Shown here: one piece after another, positions 1-6,711 of the stretch
Position numbering within the stretch: the first letter of the stretch is position 1
How the letters are laid out: every line of letters starts with the position of its first letter
DNA from: Candidatus Avelusimicrobium facis
Lineage (GTDB): Bacteria; Elusimicrobiota; Elusimicrobia; Elusimicrobiales; Elusimicrobiaceae
Reading direction: 5' to 3'
Length of the DNA stretch: 62,615 nucleotides
NCBI GenBank assembly: GCA_900762815.1
Contig: CAAFHX010000083.1
Coordinates: forward strand, 1 to 62,615
Notes under the pieces: model-generated
The model's database searches: none
Told to the model about the DNA's origin: nothing
The model's input: only the letters and a program-made list of their open reading frames with translations
Made by a program: the position numbers and the translations under genes

Positions 1-34
1 ATAAAAGGGGCCTTTTCCTTATTTGAGTTAATAA

Positions 35-205
35 GACGAAGATCCCCGACTAAGACACTCGGGGATGACCTTTATTTAATTTAACGACAAAAAATGAACA
101 ACTATAAGGCTGGGACTCCCGCCCCTGCAGGCCGCCGCCGCGGAAATGACGGCATAGATAAAGACCTTTGTGCCGTTTACGCAGCGGCTCCGGGGGCTTT
201 TCTGT
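35..205 (+). repeat. Dispersed two-hairpin repeat, copy 1
   Basis: Homologous over about 170 bases to 3663-3828. Module A is an 8-bp stem (42-49 with 59-66, ATCCCCGA/TCGGGGAT) around a 9-base loop, followed by GACC. A conserved AT-rich linker (71-110) leads to module B, an imperfect palindrome (115-122 with 140-147) followed by GACGG. A conserved tail runs to about 205. Module B has decayed here, with 6 of 8 pairs left and a 17-base loop. No coding function is apparent; it looks like a non-autonomous palindromic repeat. Confidence 0.75.
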
Positions 206-221
206 CCGGCAGAAAAGGACA

Positions 222-248
222 TAAAAAGAGCGGGGAAAAATTCCCCGC
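222..248 (-). terminator. Intrinsic terminator after nfnA
   Basis: On the minus strand an 8-bp GC-rich stem (GCGGGGAA/TTCCCCGC, three-base loop) is followed by TCTTTTTATG. It lies 30 bases past the nfnA stop codon and ends the nfnBA operon. Confidence 0.8.
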
Positions 249-278
249 CCTGCAAAATACTTTTCAAGCGTACACACT

Positions 279-1133
279 TTAATGCAAACCGATTTTGCAT
301 TGATGGTCTTTTTCGTACTCCGCCACCGCGCGTTTTTCCTCGCCTTTGTATTCGCCGGTGCGGCGGATGAGCTCGTCAAAGTCTATGCCGCGCGCGGGGA
401 ACATCGGCCCCTCCACACAGGCAAAGCGCACCTTGCCGTCCACCGTTACGCGGCAGCAACCGCACATGCCCGTGCCGTCTAACATAATCGGGTTCATGCT
501 GGCATAAGGTTCCACCCCCAGCTCCGCCATTAATAAAGAGGTAAACTTCATCATGGGGATAGGCCCGATGACAAACCCCGCTTGGATTTTTTCGCCTCCT
601 TGCACCGCTGTTTTGAGCACGTCGGTTACCATGCCTTTTTGGCCGTGGGAGCCGTCGTCGGTGCAGGGCAAGGTTATGTCGCACACGGCTTTCATTTCGT
701 CTTCCAAAATAAGCAGCTCTTTCGTGCGTGCGCCCAAAATGGCCACCACCTTATTCCCGGCTGCCTTCAGCGCCTTGGCAATGGGATAGACTTCGGCAAT
801 GCCCACGCCGCCGCCAATGACGGCCACCGTGCCGTAGTTCTTGGTCTCCACAGGCACGCCCAAGGGACCCAACACATTTAAAAAGCAGTCGCCTTGCTTG
901 AGCGAGTTAAACATAAAAGTAGACTTGCCGATGGACTGGATAATCACGGTGATGGTGCCCTTTTGCGCGTCCCAATCCACCAGGGTAACGGGGACGCGTT
1001 CGCCTTTTTCGCTGCCGCGCAAAATGACAAACTGCCCCGCCCGCGCAGAGGCAGCCACCAGCGGTTTGTAAATGACAAATTTGACCACGACTTCACTTAA
1101 TTGTTCCCGCACTAAAATTTCGTTTTCGCGCAT
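279..1133 (-). CDS. nfnA: NfnA-type ferredoxin:NADP+ oxidoreductase subunit (FAD, [2Fe-2S])
   Basis: Small subunit of an NfnAB/SudAB-type complex: a PyrK/ferredoxin-NADP-reductase-like flavoprotein that exchanges electrons between NADH, reduced ferredoxin and NADP+. The 284 residues show an FAD-binding half (GQFVILR at 33-39), an NAD-binding GGGVG at 107-111, and a C-terminal iron-sulfur motif with likely ligands D219, C224, C227 and C239. It starts one base after the stop codon of the large subunit, so the two are almost certainly co-translated. Electron bifurcation is inferred from the gene pairing; a sulfide dehydrogenase role (SudB) cannot be excluded from sequence alone. Confidence 0.88.
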   Translation of the reverse strand: MRENEILVREQLSEVVVKFVIYKPLVAASARAGQFVILRGSEKGERVPVTLVDWDAQKGTITVIIQSIGKSTFMFNSLKQGDCFLNVLGPLGVPVETKNYGTVAVIGGGVGIAEVYPIAKALKAAGNKVVAILGARTKELLILEDEMKAVCDITLPCTDDGSHGQKGMVTDVLKTAVQGGEKIQAGFVIGPIPMMKFTSLLMAELGVEPYASMNPIMLDGTGMCGCCRVTVDGKVRFACVEGPMFPARGIDFDELIRRTGEYKGEEKRAVAEYEKDHQCKIGLH

Positions 1134-1134
1134 A

Positions 1135-2523
1135 TTATTTCCCCTTTAAAAATTCATTGATTTTGCCTGCGGCGTCCAGGCCGTCTTTCATGGCCAGCAG
1201 CACGGTGGCCCCACCGCGGATAATGTCTCCCCCGGCGTAAACGCCCGGCATGGAAGTATGGCCGTTTTCGTCCAAGGCAATGACCCCGCGCTCGGTTACT
1301 TTCAGCTGCGGCGTGGTCTTGGCAATCGTCGGGTTGGGGCGTTGGCCGATGGCCGTGATGACCGTATCGGCCGGCTGCACAAAGTCCGACCCCGGGATCT
1401 CCACCGGGCGACGGCGGCCTTTTTCATCCGGGGCGCCCAGCTTGTTGCGGGTAAAGCGCACGCCGGTTACGCGGCCTTTTTCATCCTGCAAAATTTCCTT
1501 GGGCGTAACTAAATATTCAAATTGCACGCCTTCCTCTTGGGCGTGTTCCACCTCGGCCACGCGCGCGGGCATTTCCTCGCGGCTGCGGCGGTAGGCAATC
1601 GTTACCGTCTGCGGTTGCAAACGCATGGCGCAGCGGGCGGCGTCCATAGCGCTGTTGCCGCCGCCCAACACAATGACGTTTTCCCCCACTTTAATCGGAG
1701 TATCCGTCTGCGGGAATTTATACGCCTGCATCAGGTTGACGCGGGTCAAAAATTCATTGGCGCTGTATACGCCCACGCCGTTTTCGCCGGGGATGCCCAG
1801 CATGGTCGGCAGTCCGGCGCCGGAGCCGATATACACCGCATCGTACTTTTTCAACAATTCTTCTACGGTAACGGTCGCGCCGACCAGCACGTCGGTTTTA
1901 AAGGTTACGCCCATGCTTTGCACCGTTTCAATTTCTTTGTTGATGACCTCGCGCGGCAAACGGAACGAAGGAATCCCGTAGCGCAACACCCCGCCGTAAG
2001 CGTGCAAGGCTTCCAACACGGTAACCTCGTGCCCGGCGCGGCGCAGCTCGGCCGCGCAAGCCAAGGAGGAGGGGCCGGAGCCGATGCAAATGACTTTCTT
2101 GCCCGTGGCGGCAGCCGGCACGGGGGGCTTTAAAGCGCCCTCGGCGCGGGCCGTATCGGCGGCGTAGCGTTCCAATCCGCCGATGTTCACGGAGCCGAAT
2201 TTGGCCTTGAGCACGCAGTGCCCTTCGCAGTGTTTTTCCTGCGGGCAAACGCGGCCGCAAATGGCGGGCAAGAGGCTGGTTTTCATAATTTCAGACGCAG
2301 CCGCCCCGGCATCGCCGGCTTTGAGTTGCGCAATAAAATCGGGAATATGCACACCGACGGGGCAGGCGTTTTGGCACGGATGTGTGGGGCAATGCAGGCA
2401 GCGGTCGGCCTCCAACATGGCCTCTTCTTTGGTAAAGGATTGGGCGACTTCTTCAAAATTGGTCCTGCGTACGGCGGGGTCCTGCTGGGTGCCGTTGTTA
2501 CGCGGCCGGGACGGATTGGGCAT
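1135..2523 (-). CDS. nfnB: NfnB-type NADPH oxidoreductase large subunit (GltD-like)
   Basis: Flavoprotein of 462 residues in the glutamate synthase small-chain family. Eight cysteines in two groups (42, 45, 50, 54 and 89, 93, 99, 103) fit two [4Fe-4S] clusters. An FAD-binding GSGPSS lies at 148-153, a second dinucleotide site (GGGNSAMD) sits in the middle, and GDIIRGG is near the C-terminus. No large GltB chain is nearby and the NfnA partner follows at once, so NADPH-ferredoxin exchange is more likely than glutamate synthesis. It is often annotated gltA. TAGGAGG precedes the ATG, and a TATAAT on the minus strand at 2581-2586 may be its -10. Confidence 0.88.
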   Translation of the reverse strand: MPNPSRPRNNGTQQDPAVRRTNFEEVAQSFTKEEAMLEADRCLHCPTHPCQNACPVGVHIPDFIAQLKAGDAGAAASEIMKTSLLPAICGRVCPQEKHCEGHCVLKAKFGSVNIGGLERYAADTARAEGALKPPVPAAATGKKVICIGSGPSSLACAAELRRAGHEVTVLEALHAYGGVLRYGIPSFRLPREVINKEIETVQSMGVTFKTDVLVGATVTVEELLKKYDAVYIGSGAGLPTMLGIPGENGVGVYSANEFLTRVNLMQAYKFPQTDTPIKVGENVIVLGGGNSAMDAARCAMRLQPQTVTIAYRRSREEMPARVAEVEHAQEEGVQFEYLVTPKEILQDEKGRVTGVRFTRNKLGAPDEKGRRRPVEIPGSDFVQPADTVITAIGQRPNPTIAKTTPQLKVTERGVIALDENGHTSMPGVYAGGDIIRGGATVLLAMKDGLDAAGKINEFLKGK

Positions 2524-2591
2524 AAATGACCTCCTAATCTAAAAAATTCAAGGTGAAGATAACGGCGCTGTGCTATATTTATTATAGTATA

Positions 2592-2619
2592 TTGAAAACA
2601 GACGAATTTGTTATACAAT
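2592..2619 (+). promoter_or_regulatory. Promoter of the YtxH gene
   Basis: TTGAAA (2592-2597), a 16-base spacer and TACAAT (2614-2619), about 30 bases before the start codon at 2651. Close to a sigma-70 consensus. The same AT-rich stretch holds a TATAAT on the other strand for divergent nfnB. Confidence 0.65.
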
Positions 2620-2650
2620 ATATTATATCAACCGTGTAAAAGGAGGGGTT

Positions 2651-3025
2651 ATGTGTTCGAAATGTCATGCCGAAGGGATTGCCACTTTTGTATTGGGCGC
2701 CTTGGTAGGCGCCGCGCTGGGGGTGTTGTTTGCCCCGGCCAAAGGGGAGACCACCCGCCGCAAAATCAAACGCTGGGCCGAGGATGCCTATGAAGAAGGC
2801 AAAGAGAGCCTGGCCGGCCGCGCCGAAGAGCTAAAAGAGCGCGTACTCAGCCATGCCGAGGAACTCAAAGGCAAGGTGGCCCAAGCCAAAGTGCGCGCGG
2901 AAGAGCTGAAAGAAAAATTCAGCGAAAAAGCCGAAGAAATGAAAGAGCGTGCCCTGGAAAAAACCGAGGACCTGCGCGGTAAAGCCGCCGACGGTTTGGA
3001 AAAAGCCGCTAAAAAGATTAGATAA
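2651..3025 (+). CDS. YtxH domain protein with amphipathic helical tail
   Basis: A 124-residue protein. The first 30 residues form a short Gly/Ala-rich hydrophobic helix (about 10-30) ending in FAPAKGETTRRKI, the hallmark of the YtxH family. The rest is a run of Ala/Glu/Lys-rich repeats based on AEELKEKV/AEEMKERA, expected to form one long amphipathic helix like an apolipoprotein or LEA protein. It probably sits at the membrane. YtxH proteins are linked to general stress in other bacteria; the exact role is unknown. AAAAGGAGGGG just upstream is a near-perfect ribosome binding site. Confidence 0.85.
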   Translation: MCSKCHAEGIATFVLGALVGAALGVLFAPAKGETTRRKIKRWAEDAYEEGKESLAGRAEELKERVLSHAEELKGKVAQAKVRAEELKEKFSEKAEEMKERALEKTEDLRGKAADGLEKAAKKIR

Positions 3026-3042
3026 ATCATCTGCGTAGTGCA

Positions 3043-3074
3043 AAACCCCGGAGCCTATCGCTCCGGGGTTTTTA
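3043..3074. terminator. Bidirectional terminator between ytxH and the pilin remnant
   Basis: Stem ACCCCGGAGC/GCTCCGGGGT with a five-base loop, A-rich on the left and T-rich on the right, between two convergent genes. Confidence 0.85.
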
Positions 3075-3078
3075 CGGT

Positions 3079-3571
3079 CTAGTTGAGTGCATAATGTAGC
3101 AATCCCGCCCCATTGTCAAAGGGAGTTGCCGCCGTCATGGACGGACACAAGGCCTTGGCCTTGGGTAAACTGCCAGCCGCCAAACAATAGTGCTTAGACT
3201 CACCGCGAACAATACGATAACCAAAATTGCCATAGTCTGCATTGCCACTGTAATAAAAACACAAACTGGATGCGGCCGAAACTTCACCAGGGCCAATATA
3301 CCGGCACTCATATTTCCCCATGGACAGAAACCTCCCATTCTGCAGCAAAGTGCCGGGGAACGTAAGATCTAAATCTGCAATTTTAGAGGCATACTCCCCA
3401 TTTGCCATAAAATAACGGCTCCCCGCCTCTTCTATGGCACGGGTGAATAGGGGCAACTGGGCATAACGTGCGCGCATGACCGCTTTTTGATAGCCTGGCA
3501 AAGCCACCGCCGCCAAGATGCCAATGATAAGGACGACGACAAAACAAAAATAATAAGGATGAAGCTGTTAT
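3079..3571 (-). pseudogene. Decayed type IV pilin-like gene
   Basis: The frame encodes the second half of the pilin N-terminal helix (VVVLIIGILAAVALPGY) and a normal-looking globular domain with Cys residues, ending at 3079. Upstream this frame reads HPYYFCF, then a stop codon (3568-3570), with no ATG. A weak match to the missing leader (SFILIIFVL against canonical GFTLIELLV) lies in another frame, so a net two-base shift separates leader and body. The glutamate at +5, needed for pilus assembly, is absent. The only in-frame start is a TTG at 3516, inside the helix. Without a prepilin leader the product could not be processed or assembled. A palindromic repeat begins at 3581, about ten bases upstream. 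Confidence 0.7.
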
Positions 3572-3580
3572 AAAAATTAG

Positions 3581-3698
3581 GGTCATGCTGAGATGTCTCT
3601 GCTCAGCATCTTCTATTTTCCCCGTCGTTTATTCAATAAAGGCAACGACAACTACCAGGAAAATGGAAGATCCTGAACTAAAACCTTTCAGGATGACC
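3581..3698. repeat. Inverted pair of module-A palindromes
   Basis: Two copies of the module-A hairpin face each other. The left one (3585-3592 with 3602-3609, ATGCTGAG/CTCAGCAT, 9-base loop) is inverted relative to the right one (3670-3677 with 3687-3694, ATCCTGAA/TTCAGGAT, 9-base loop). Similarity continues inward through TTCYATTTTCC to GTCGTT/AACGAC (3624-3629, 3644-3649), so the whole stretch can fold into one long cruciform or hairpin. Confidence 0.75.
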
Positions 3699-3828
3699 CC
3701 TGTTTTATTTAACGACAAAAAGACGAACAACCACAAGGCTGGGATTCCCGCTAACAACCTGTGGGAATGACGGCATAAATAAAAGGCTTTTCGCCGTTCA
3801 CACAGAGGCCATCGGAGCGTTGATAAAA
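3663..3828 (+). repeat. Dispersed two-hairpin repeat, copy 2
   Basis: Homologue of 35-205: module A at 3670-3694, conserved linker (TTTATTTAACGACAAAAA-like), module B as an intact 8-bp stem with a 9-base loop (3744-3751 with 3761-3768, ATTCCCGC/GTGGGAAT, one G-T pair), then GACGGCATA and a conserved tail. Module stems differ in sequence from copy 1 while pairing is kept in module A. Confidence 0.75.
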
Positions 3829-3914
3829 AATAAAATTTCATACAAAAATCCGCCTTTTGTTCAAGCCGCTGTACAACGGCAAACAAAAGACGGACTAAAA
3901 ATTTTATTTTTTAT
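3823..3914. repeat. AT-rich inverted repeat with 16-bp perfect arms
   Basis: ATAAAAAATAAAATTT at 3823-3838 is perfectly repeated inverted at 3899-3914. A second pair inside it, TCCGCCTTTTGTT (3849-3861) with AACAAAAGACGGA (3882-3894), has one mismatch, and GCCG/CGGC closes the centre. It starts where dispersed-repeat copy 2 ends. It may be another small mobile repeat, or a 3' structure for the nudix transcript arriving from the right. The remaining 3915-3967 is GC-rich and non-coding, with a GGGGCC/GGCCCC pair. Confidence 0.65.
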
Positions 3915-3967
3915 GCTCCGCAGGCCCGCGGGGCCTTTGGCCCCTTTGCTGCTCCGCACGCCGGACT

Positions 3968-4417
3968 TTATTCCTTTTCCTCGGTATCCGGGGCTTCGGC
4001 CGGCTCTATATGCAGCGAGGCCAGCAGCATATCCACCAGCCGGATATCGCTGGGGTATTGCACCAACTCCCGTGCTTTCAGCAGAGACACCCACCGGATG
4101 GAAATAATCTCCGACGCGTCGTGCTTGCCGATGCGCCCCAGCTTTTTCATCAGATACCACTGCACCATTTTTTTGATGTAGTTACCCTGAAAAGTAAAAG
4201 CATATTTCACCCGAATCATCGGCCGGACGATGACGGCCTTATAGCCGGTCTCTTCCAGCACTTCGCGTAAGGCGGCTTGGCGGGGCGTTTCCCCGGCTTC
4301 AATGTGGCCTTTGGGGAAGGTCCAAATTTTTTTGCCCTTCATGTTTTTGACTTGCACGAGCAACACTTTCCGCCCGTCCAAAATCACGCCGCCGCAGGAA
4401 AATTCCGATACAATCAT
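3968..4417 (-). CDS. Nudix hydrolase
   Basis: A 149-residue Nudix protein. The box is complete: G37, E43, R51-E52, E55-E56 and G58 in the GX5EX7REUXEEXGU pattern. Such enzymes hydrolyse a nucleoside diphosphate linked to another group; the short size and KxWxFPKG lead-in recall diadenosine-polyphosphate or mRNA-cap-type members, but the substrate cannot be read from sequence. The ATG overlaps the gatA stop codon by four bases (ATGA), so it is translationally coupled to the tRNA amidotransferase genes. The C-terminus is Glu/Asp-rich. Confidence 0.85.
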   Translation of the reverse strand: MIVSEFSCGGVILDGRKVLLVQVKNMKGKKIWTFPKGHIEAGETPRQAALREVLEETGYKAVIVRPMIRVKYAFTFQGNYIKKMVQWYLMKKLGRIGKHDASEIISIRWVSLLKARELVQYPSDIRLVDMLLASLHIEPAEAPDTEEKE

Positions 4418-5829
4418 AGGGCCTTCTCAAAATGATAGGCCGCGTTCAAAATTTTCTCTTCTTGCAAAATCGGCCCGTAAAATTGCAGCCCGACCGGCAG
4501 ACCCAACGGGTCATTGCCGCACGGCACGCTGATGCCGGCCAACCCGCCGATATTGCCCTGGCAGGTGTACAAATCGGCCAAATAGACGGCCAAAGGATTG
4601 TCGGCATGGTCGCCCAGGCGGAAAGCTGTCGTCGGGGAGGTGGGCGTCAAAATCACATCCACCTGCTCAAACGCGCGGGCAAAATCTTGCTTAATCAGTT
4701 CCCGCACTTTCACGGCCTGCAGGTAACATTCGGCGTAGTTTTCCGCACGCAAGGCCGTGGAGCCGATGAGGATGCGCTTTTTGACTTCTGGCCCGAACGG
4801 GGCGCGGTCCAACTCGTATTCATCGTTTAAATTTTGCGCGGTCTTGTCGCAAAACCCGTAGCGAATGCCGTCAAAGCGGGCCAAATTAGAGCTGGCCTCT
4901 GCGCTGGTAATCACATAATAGCACGGTGCGGAATACTTGGCGTGGGGCACGTCTATGTCCACCAACTGCGCCCCCAGCCCTTTGAGTTTTTCTGCGGCGG
5001 CCAAAATCTTTTCTTTGATTTGCGGGTCTAACTCATCCAGAAAACCCTTGGGCATACCCACTTTCAAGCCTTTGATATCGGCAGTGAAATTTTGGCTAAA
5101 AGCCGGCACCGCGTCCTCCAAAGACGTGGAATCGTTTTCATCCCGTCCGCACAATACTTCCAACATCAAGGCCGCACTTTGGACATCTCCGGCCAGCACG
5201 CCCACCTGGTCTGCGCTGGACGAAAACGCCACAATGCCGTAGCGCGAAATGCGCCCATAGCCGGGTTTCACGCCGACCACGCCGCAAAAAGACGCCGGCT
5301 GCCGCACGGAGCCGCCCGTATCGGTACCTAAGGCCGCAGGCACCATACCCGCCGCCACCGCCGCAGCACTGCCGCCGGAGCTGCCGCCCGGCACGCGGTC
5401 AAAATCCACCGGGTTGCGCGCGGGACCATACACGGAAGTTTGGTTGCTGCTGCCCATGGCAAATTCATCCATATTGGTGCGGCCGACAATAACCGCATCC
5501 GCAGCCAACAGCTTATTGACCACCGTGGAATTATACGGCGCCACGTAATTGGCCAGCATTTTAGAGCAGCAAGTAGCTTTGTGCCCTTTGTATAAAATAT
5601 TGTCTTTAATCCCCACGGGCACGCCTGCCAAGGGACCCAATTTTTCGCCCCGGGCCCGGCGTGCGTCTATTTCTTCGGCGCGGCGCAAGGCTTCCTCGGG
5701 CCATACTTCCACAAAAGCATTGATTTGCGGGTTTAACTCTTTAATTTTGCACAAGGCTTCAAACACCGCTTCCCGCGCGGTAAGGGTGCCGTTTTGCACG
5801 GCGTGGGCGATTTCAAAAACGGTTTTCAT
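4414..5829 (-). CDS. gatA: Asp-tRNA(Asn)/Glu-tRNA(Gln) amidotransferase subunit A
   Basis: Amidase-signature enzyme of 471 residues that releases ammonia from glutamine for amidation of mischarged tRNA by GatB. The Ser-cisSer-Lys machinery is visible: GVPVGIKDN carries the lysine, GGSSGGSAAAVAAG the cis-serine, and GTDTGGSVRQPASFCG the nucleophile serine. Full length for the family. It follows gatC by one base. gatB is not in this window, so the third subunit must be encoded elsewhere. Confidence 0.95.
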   Translation of the reverse strand: MKTVFEIAHAVQNGTLTAREAVFEALCKIKELNPQINAFVEVWPEEALRRAEEIDARRARGEKLGPLAGVPVGIKDNILYKGHKATCCSKMLANYVAPYNSTVVNKLLAADAVIVGRTNMDEFAMGSSNQTSVYGPARNPVDFDRVPGGSSGGSAAAVAAGMVPAALGTDTGGSVRQPASFCGVVGVKPGYGRISRYGIVAFSSSADQVGVLAGDVQSAALMLEVLCGRDENDSTSLEDAVPAFSQNFTADIKGLKVGMPKGFLDELDPQIKEKILAAAEKLKGLGAQLVDIDVPHAKYSAPCYYVITSAEASSNLARFDGIRYGFCDKTAQNLNDEYELDRAPFGPEVKKRILIGSTALRAENYAECYLQAVKVRELIKQDFARAFEQVDVILTPTSPTTAFRLGDHADNPLAVYLADLYTCQGNIGGLAGISVPCGNDPLGLPVGLQFYGPILQEEKILNAAYHFEKAL

Positions 5830-5830
5830 A

Positions 5831-6112
5831 TTAAAGCACCTTCTTTACTTTGGCACAATGGGCCTGCCGGTCATTAAAAGCGGCCACGATGGCCTGTGCC
5901 ATCGGTTCGTCCACCACCGGTTCGTCCGGGCGCAAGTAGGCCGCATGGGCCAAGGCGGTTTCGCTCACGCCGGAAGTATCTATGGAAGAGAGCTGTTTTG
6001 CCCAGGCAAACAACTCTTGCATTTGCTGCTCATAATGGGCCGTCTCGTCGGCCGTAAGGCGGATTTTGGCCATCCGCGCACAGCGGGCGGCATTGTCTTT
6101 TTCTAATATCAT
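5831..6112 (-). CDS. gatC: Asp/Glu amidotransferase subunit C
   Basis: A 93-residue GatC with the usual ARMAKIRLT-type opening and EPVVDEP segment. It wraps around GatA and stabilises the GatAB complex. First gene of the gatC-gatA-nudix operon. AAGGAG lies slightly far from the ATG at 6112, and AT-rich sequence upstream (around 6130-6150) could hold promoters for both this operon and the divergent small genes. Confidence 0.92.
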   Translation of the reverse strand: MILEKDNAARCARMAKIRLTADETAHYEQQMQELFAWAKQLSSIDTSGVSETALAHAAYLRPDEPVVDEPMAQAIVAAFNDRQAHCAKVKKVL

Positions 6113-6186
6113 TTTAAAGGGCTCCTTTGAATATACATTTTATATAATAATTTGGCAGTTTACTATACCAACAAGGGGGAAACGCT

Positions 6187-6234
6187 ATGGGATGCGGATG
6201 TGGCACAGATAAAGACATTGGCAAGAAGAAATAA
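6187..6234 (+). CDS. Putative 15-residue Cys/Gly micro-ORF
   Basis: Reads MGCGCGTDKDIGKKK and stops at TAA. A run of five Gs (6175-6179) seven bases upstream of the ATG could be a ribosome binding site. It ends 36 bases before the Cys-rich membrane protein at 6271 with no terminator between. It could be a real small peptide (two cysteines, perhaps metal- or redox-active), a leader that influences the next gene, or chance. No similarity is recognised. Confidence 0.35.
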   Translation: MGCGCGTDKDIGKKK

Positions 6235-6270
6235 TTTCCCGCCAATGAATAAACCATACGGAGGGCAAAA

Positions 6271-6636
6271 ATGAAAGAGACCAACAAGACACAAACACCG
6301 GGCGTCTGTAAAGTAAACGACCAAACGCAAGACGACTGCCGCTGCCAAAAGGGGCAGTGCGTTCATACGCATTTCACGCTGTCGGTATTGGCGGTGTGTT
6401 TGTCTTGTTTTACAGGGTTTTTTGCCATTCCGCTGGCGCTGGCAGCGCTGATTTTGTCCTTGCGGGCCCAAGACCAAGTGCAGCAAGGCTGGACGGAGGA
6501 AGCAGCGCGCACGGCGCGTTGGGCGGCATTATTCGGGTGGCTTACCGTAATCATTACGGTGCTGCCCGTGGTGCTGGTTTTGTTTTTTGGGGGTGCCATA
6601 TTGGCCGCCTTGACCGCCTTTTTAAGCGCCATGTAA
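6271..6636 (+). CDS. CD225/dispanin-like small membrane protein
   Basis: 121 residues. A polar N-terminus (1-34) carries four cysteines (CxxNxxxxDxCxCxxxxC-like), followed by two membrane segments (about 38-62 and 85-118). The loop RAQDQVQQGWTEEAARTARWA between them matches the pattern of CD225/dispanin proteins (small residue, short charged loop, K/R-A-ARW). Function of bacterial members is largely unknown. CGGAGGG precedes the ATG. The N-terminal cysteines are unusual for the family and could bind metal. Confidence 0.65.
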   Translation: MKETNKTQTPGVCKVNDQTQDDCRCQKGQCVHTHFTLSVLAVCLSCFTGFFAIPLALAALILSLRAQDQVQQGWTEEAARTARWAALFGWLTVIITVLPVVLVLFFGGAILAALTAFLSAM

Positions 6637-6658
6637 AGCACGGGACGGACGCTTTACC

Positions 6659-6695
6659 GAAAACCCCCGGGACTCTTTGCAGACCCGGGGGTTTT
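6659..6695. terminator. Bidirectional terminator
   Basis: CCCCCGGG/CCCGGGGG stem, A-run to the left and TTTT to the right, between the convergent CD225-like gene and the helicase. Confidence 0.85.
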
Positions 6696-6711
6696 AAAAT
6701 GAAGTGATTTG

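Noticed and set aside
50..379. Open frame on the minus strand similar to one at 3629-3886
   Set aside because: The similarity comes from the DNA repeat; lengths, starts and ends differ and no ribosome site is present.
1522..2133. 203-residue plus-strand open frame opposite nfnB
   Set aside because: Antisense shadow of a well-supported gene, His/Ala/Gly-rich composition from codon bias, no ribosome site.
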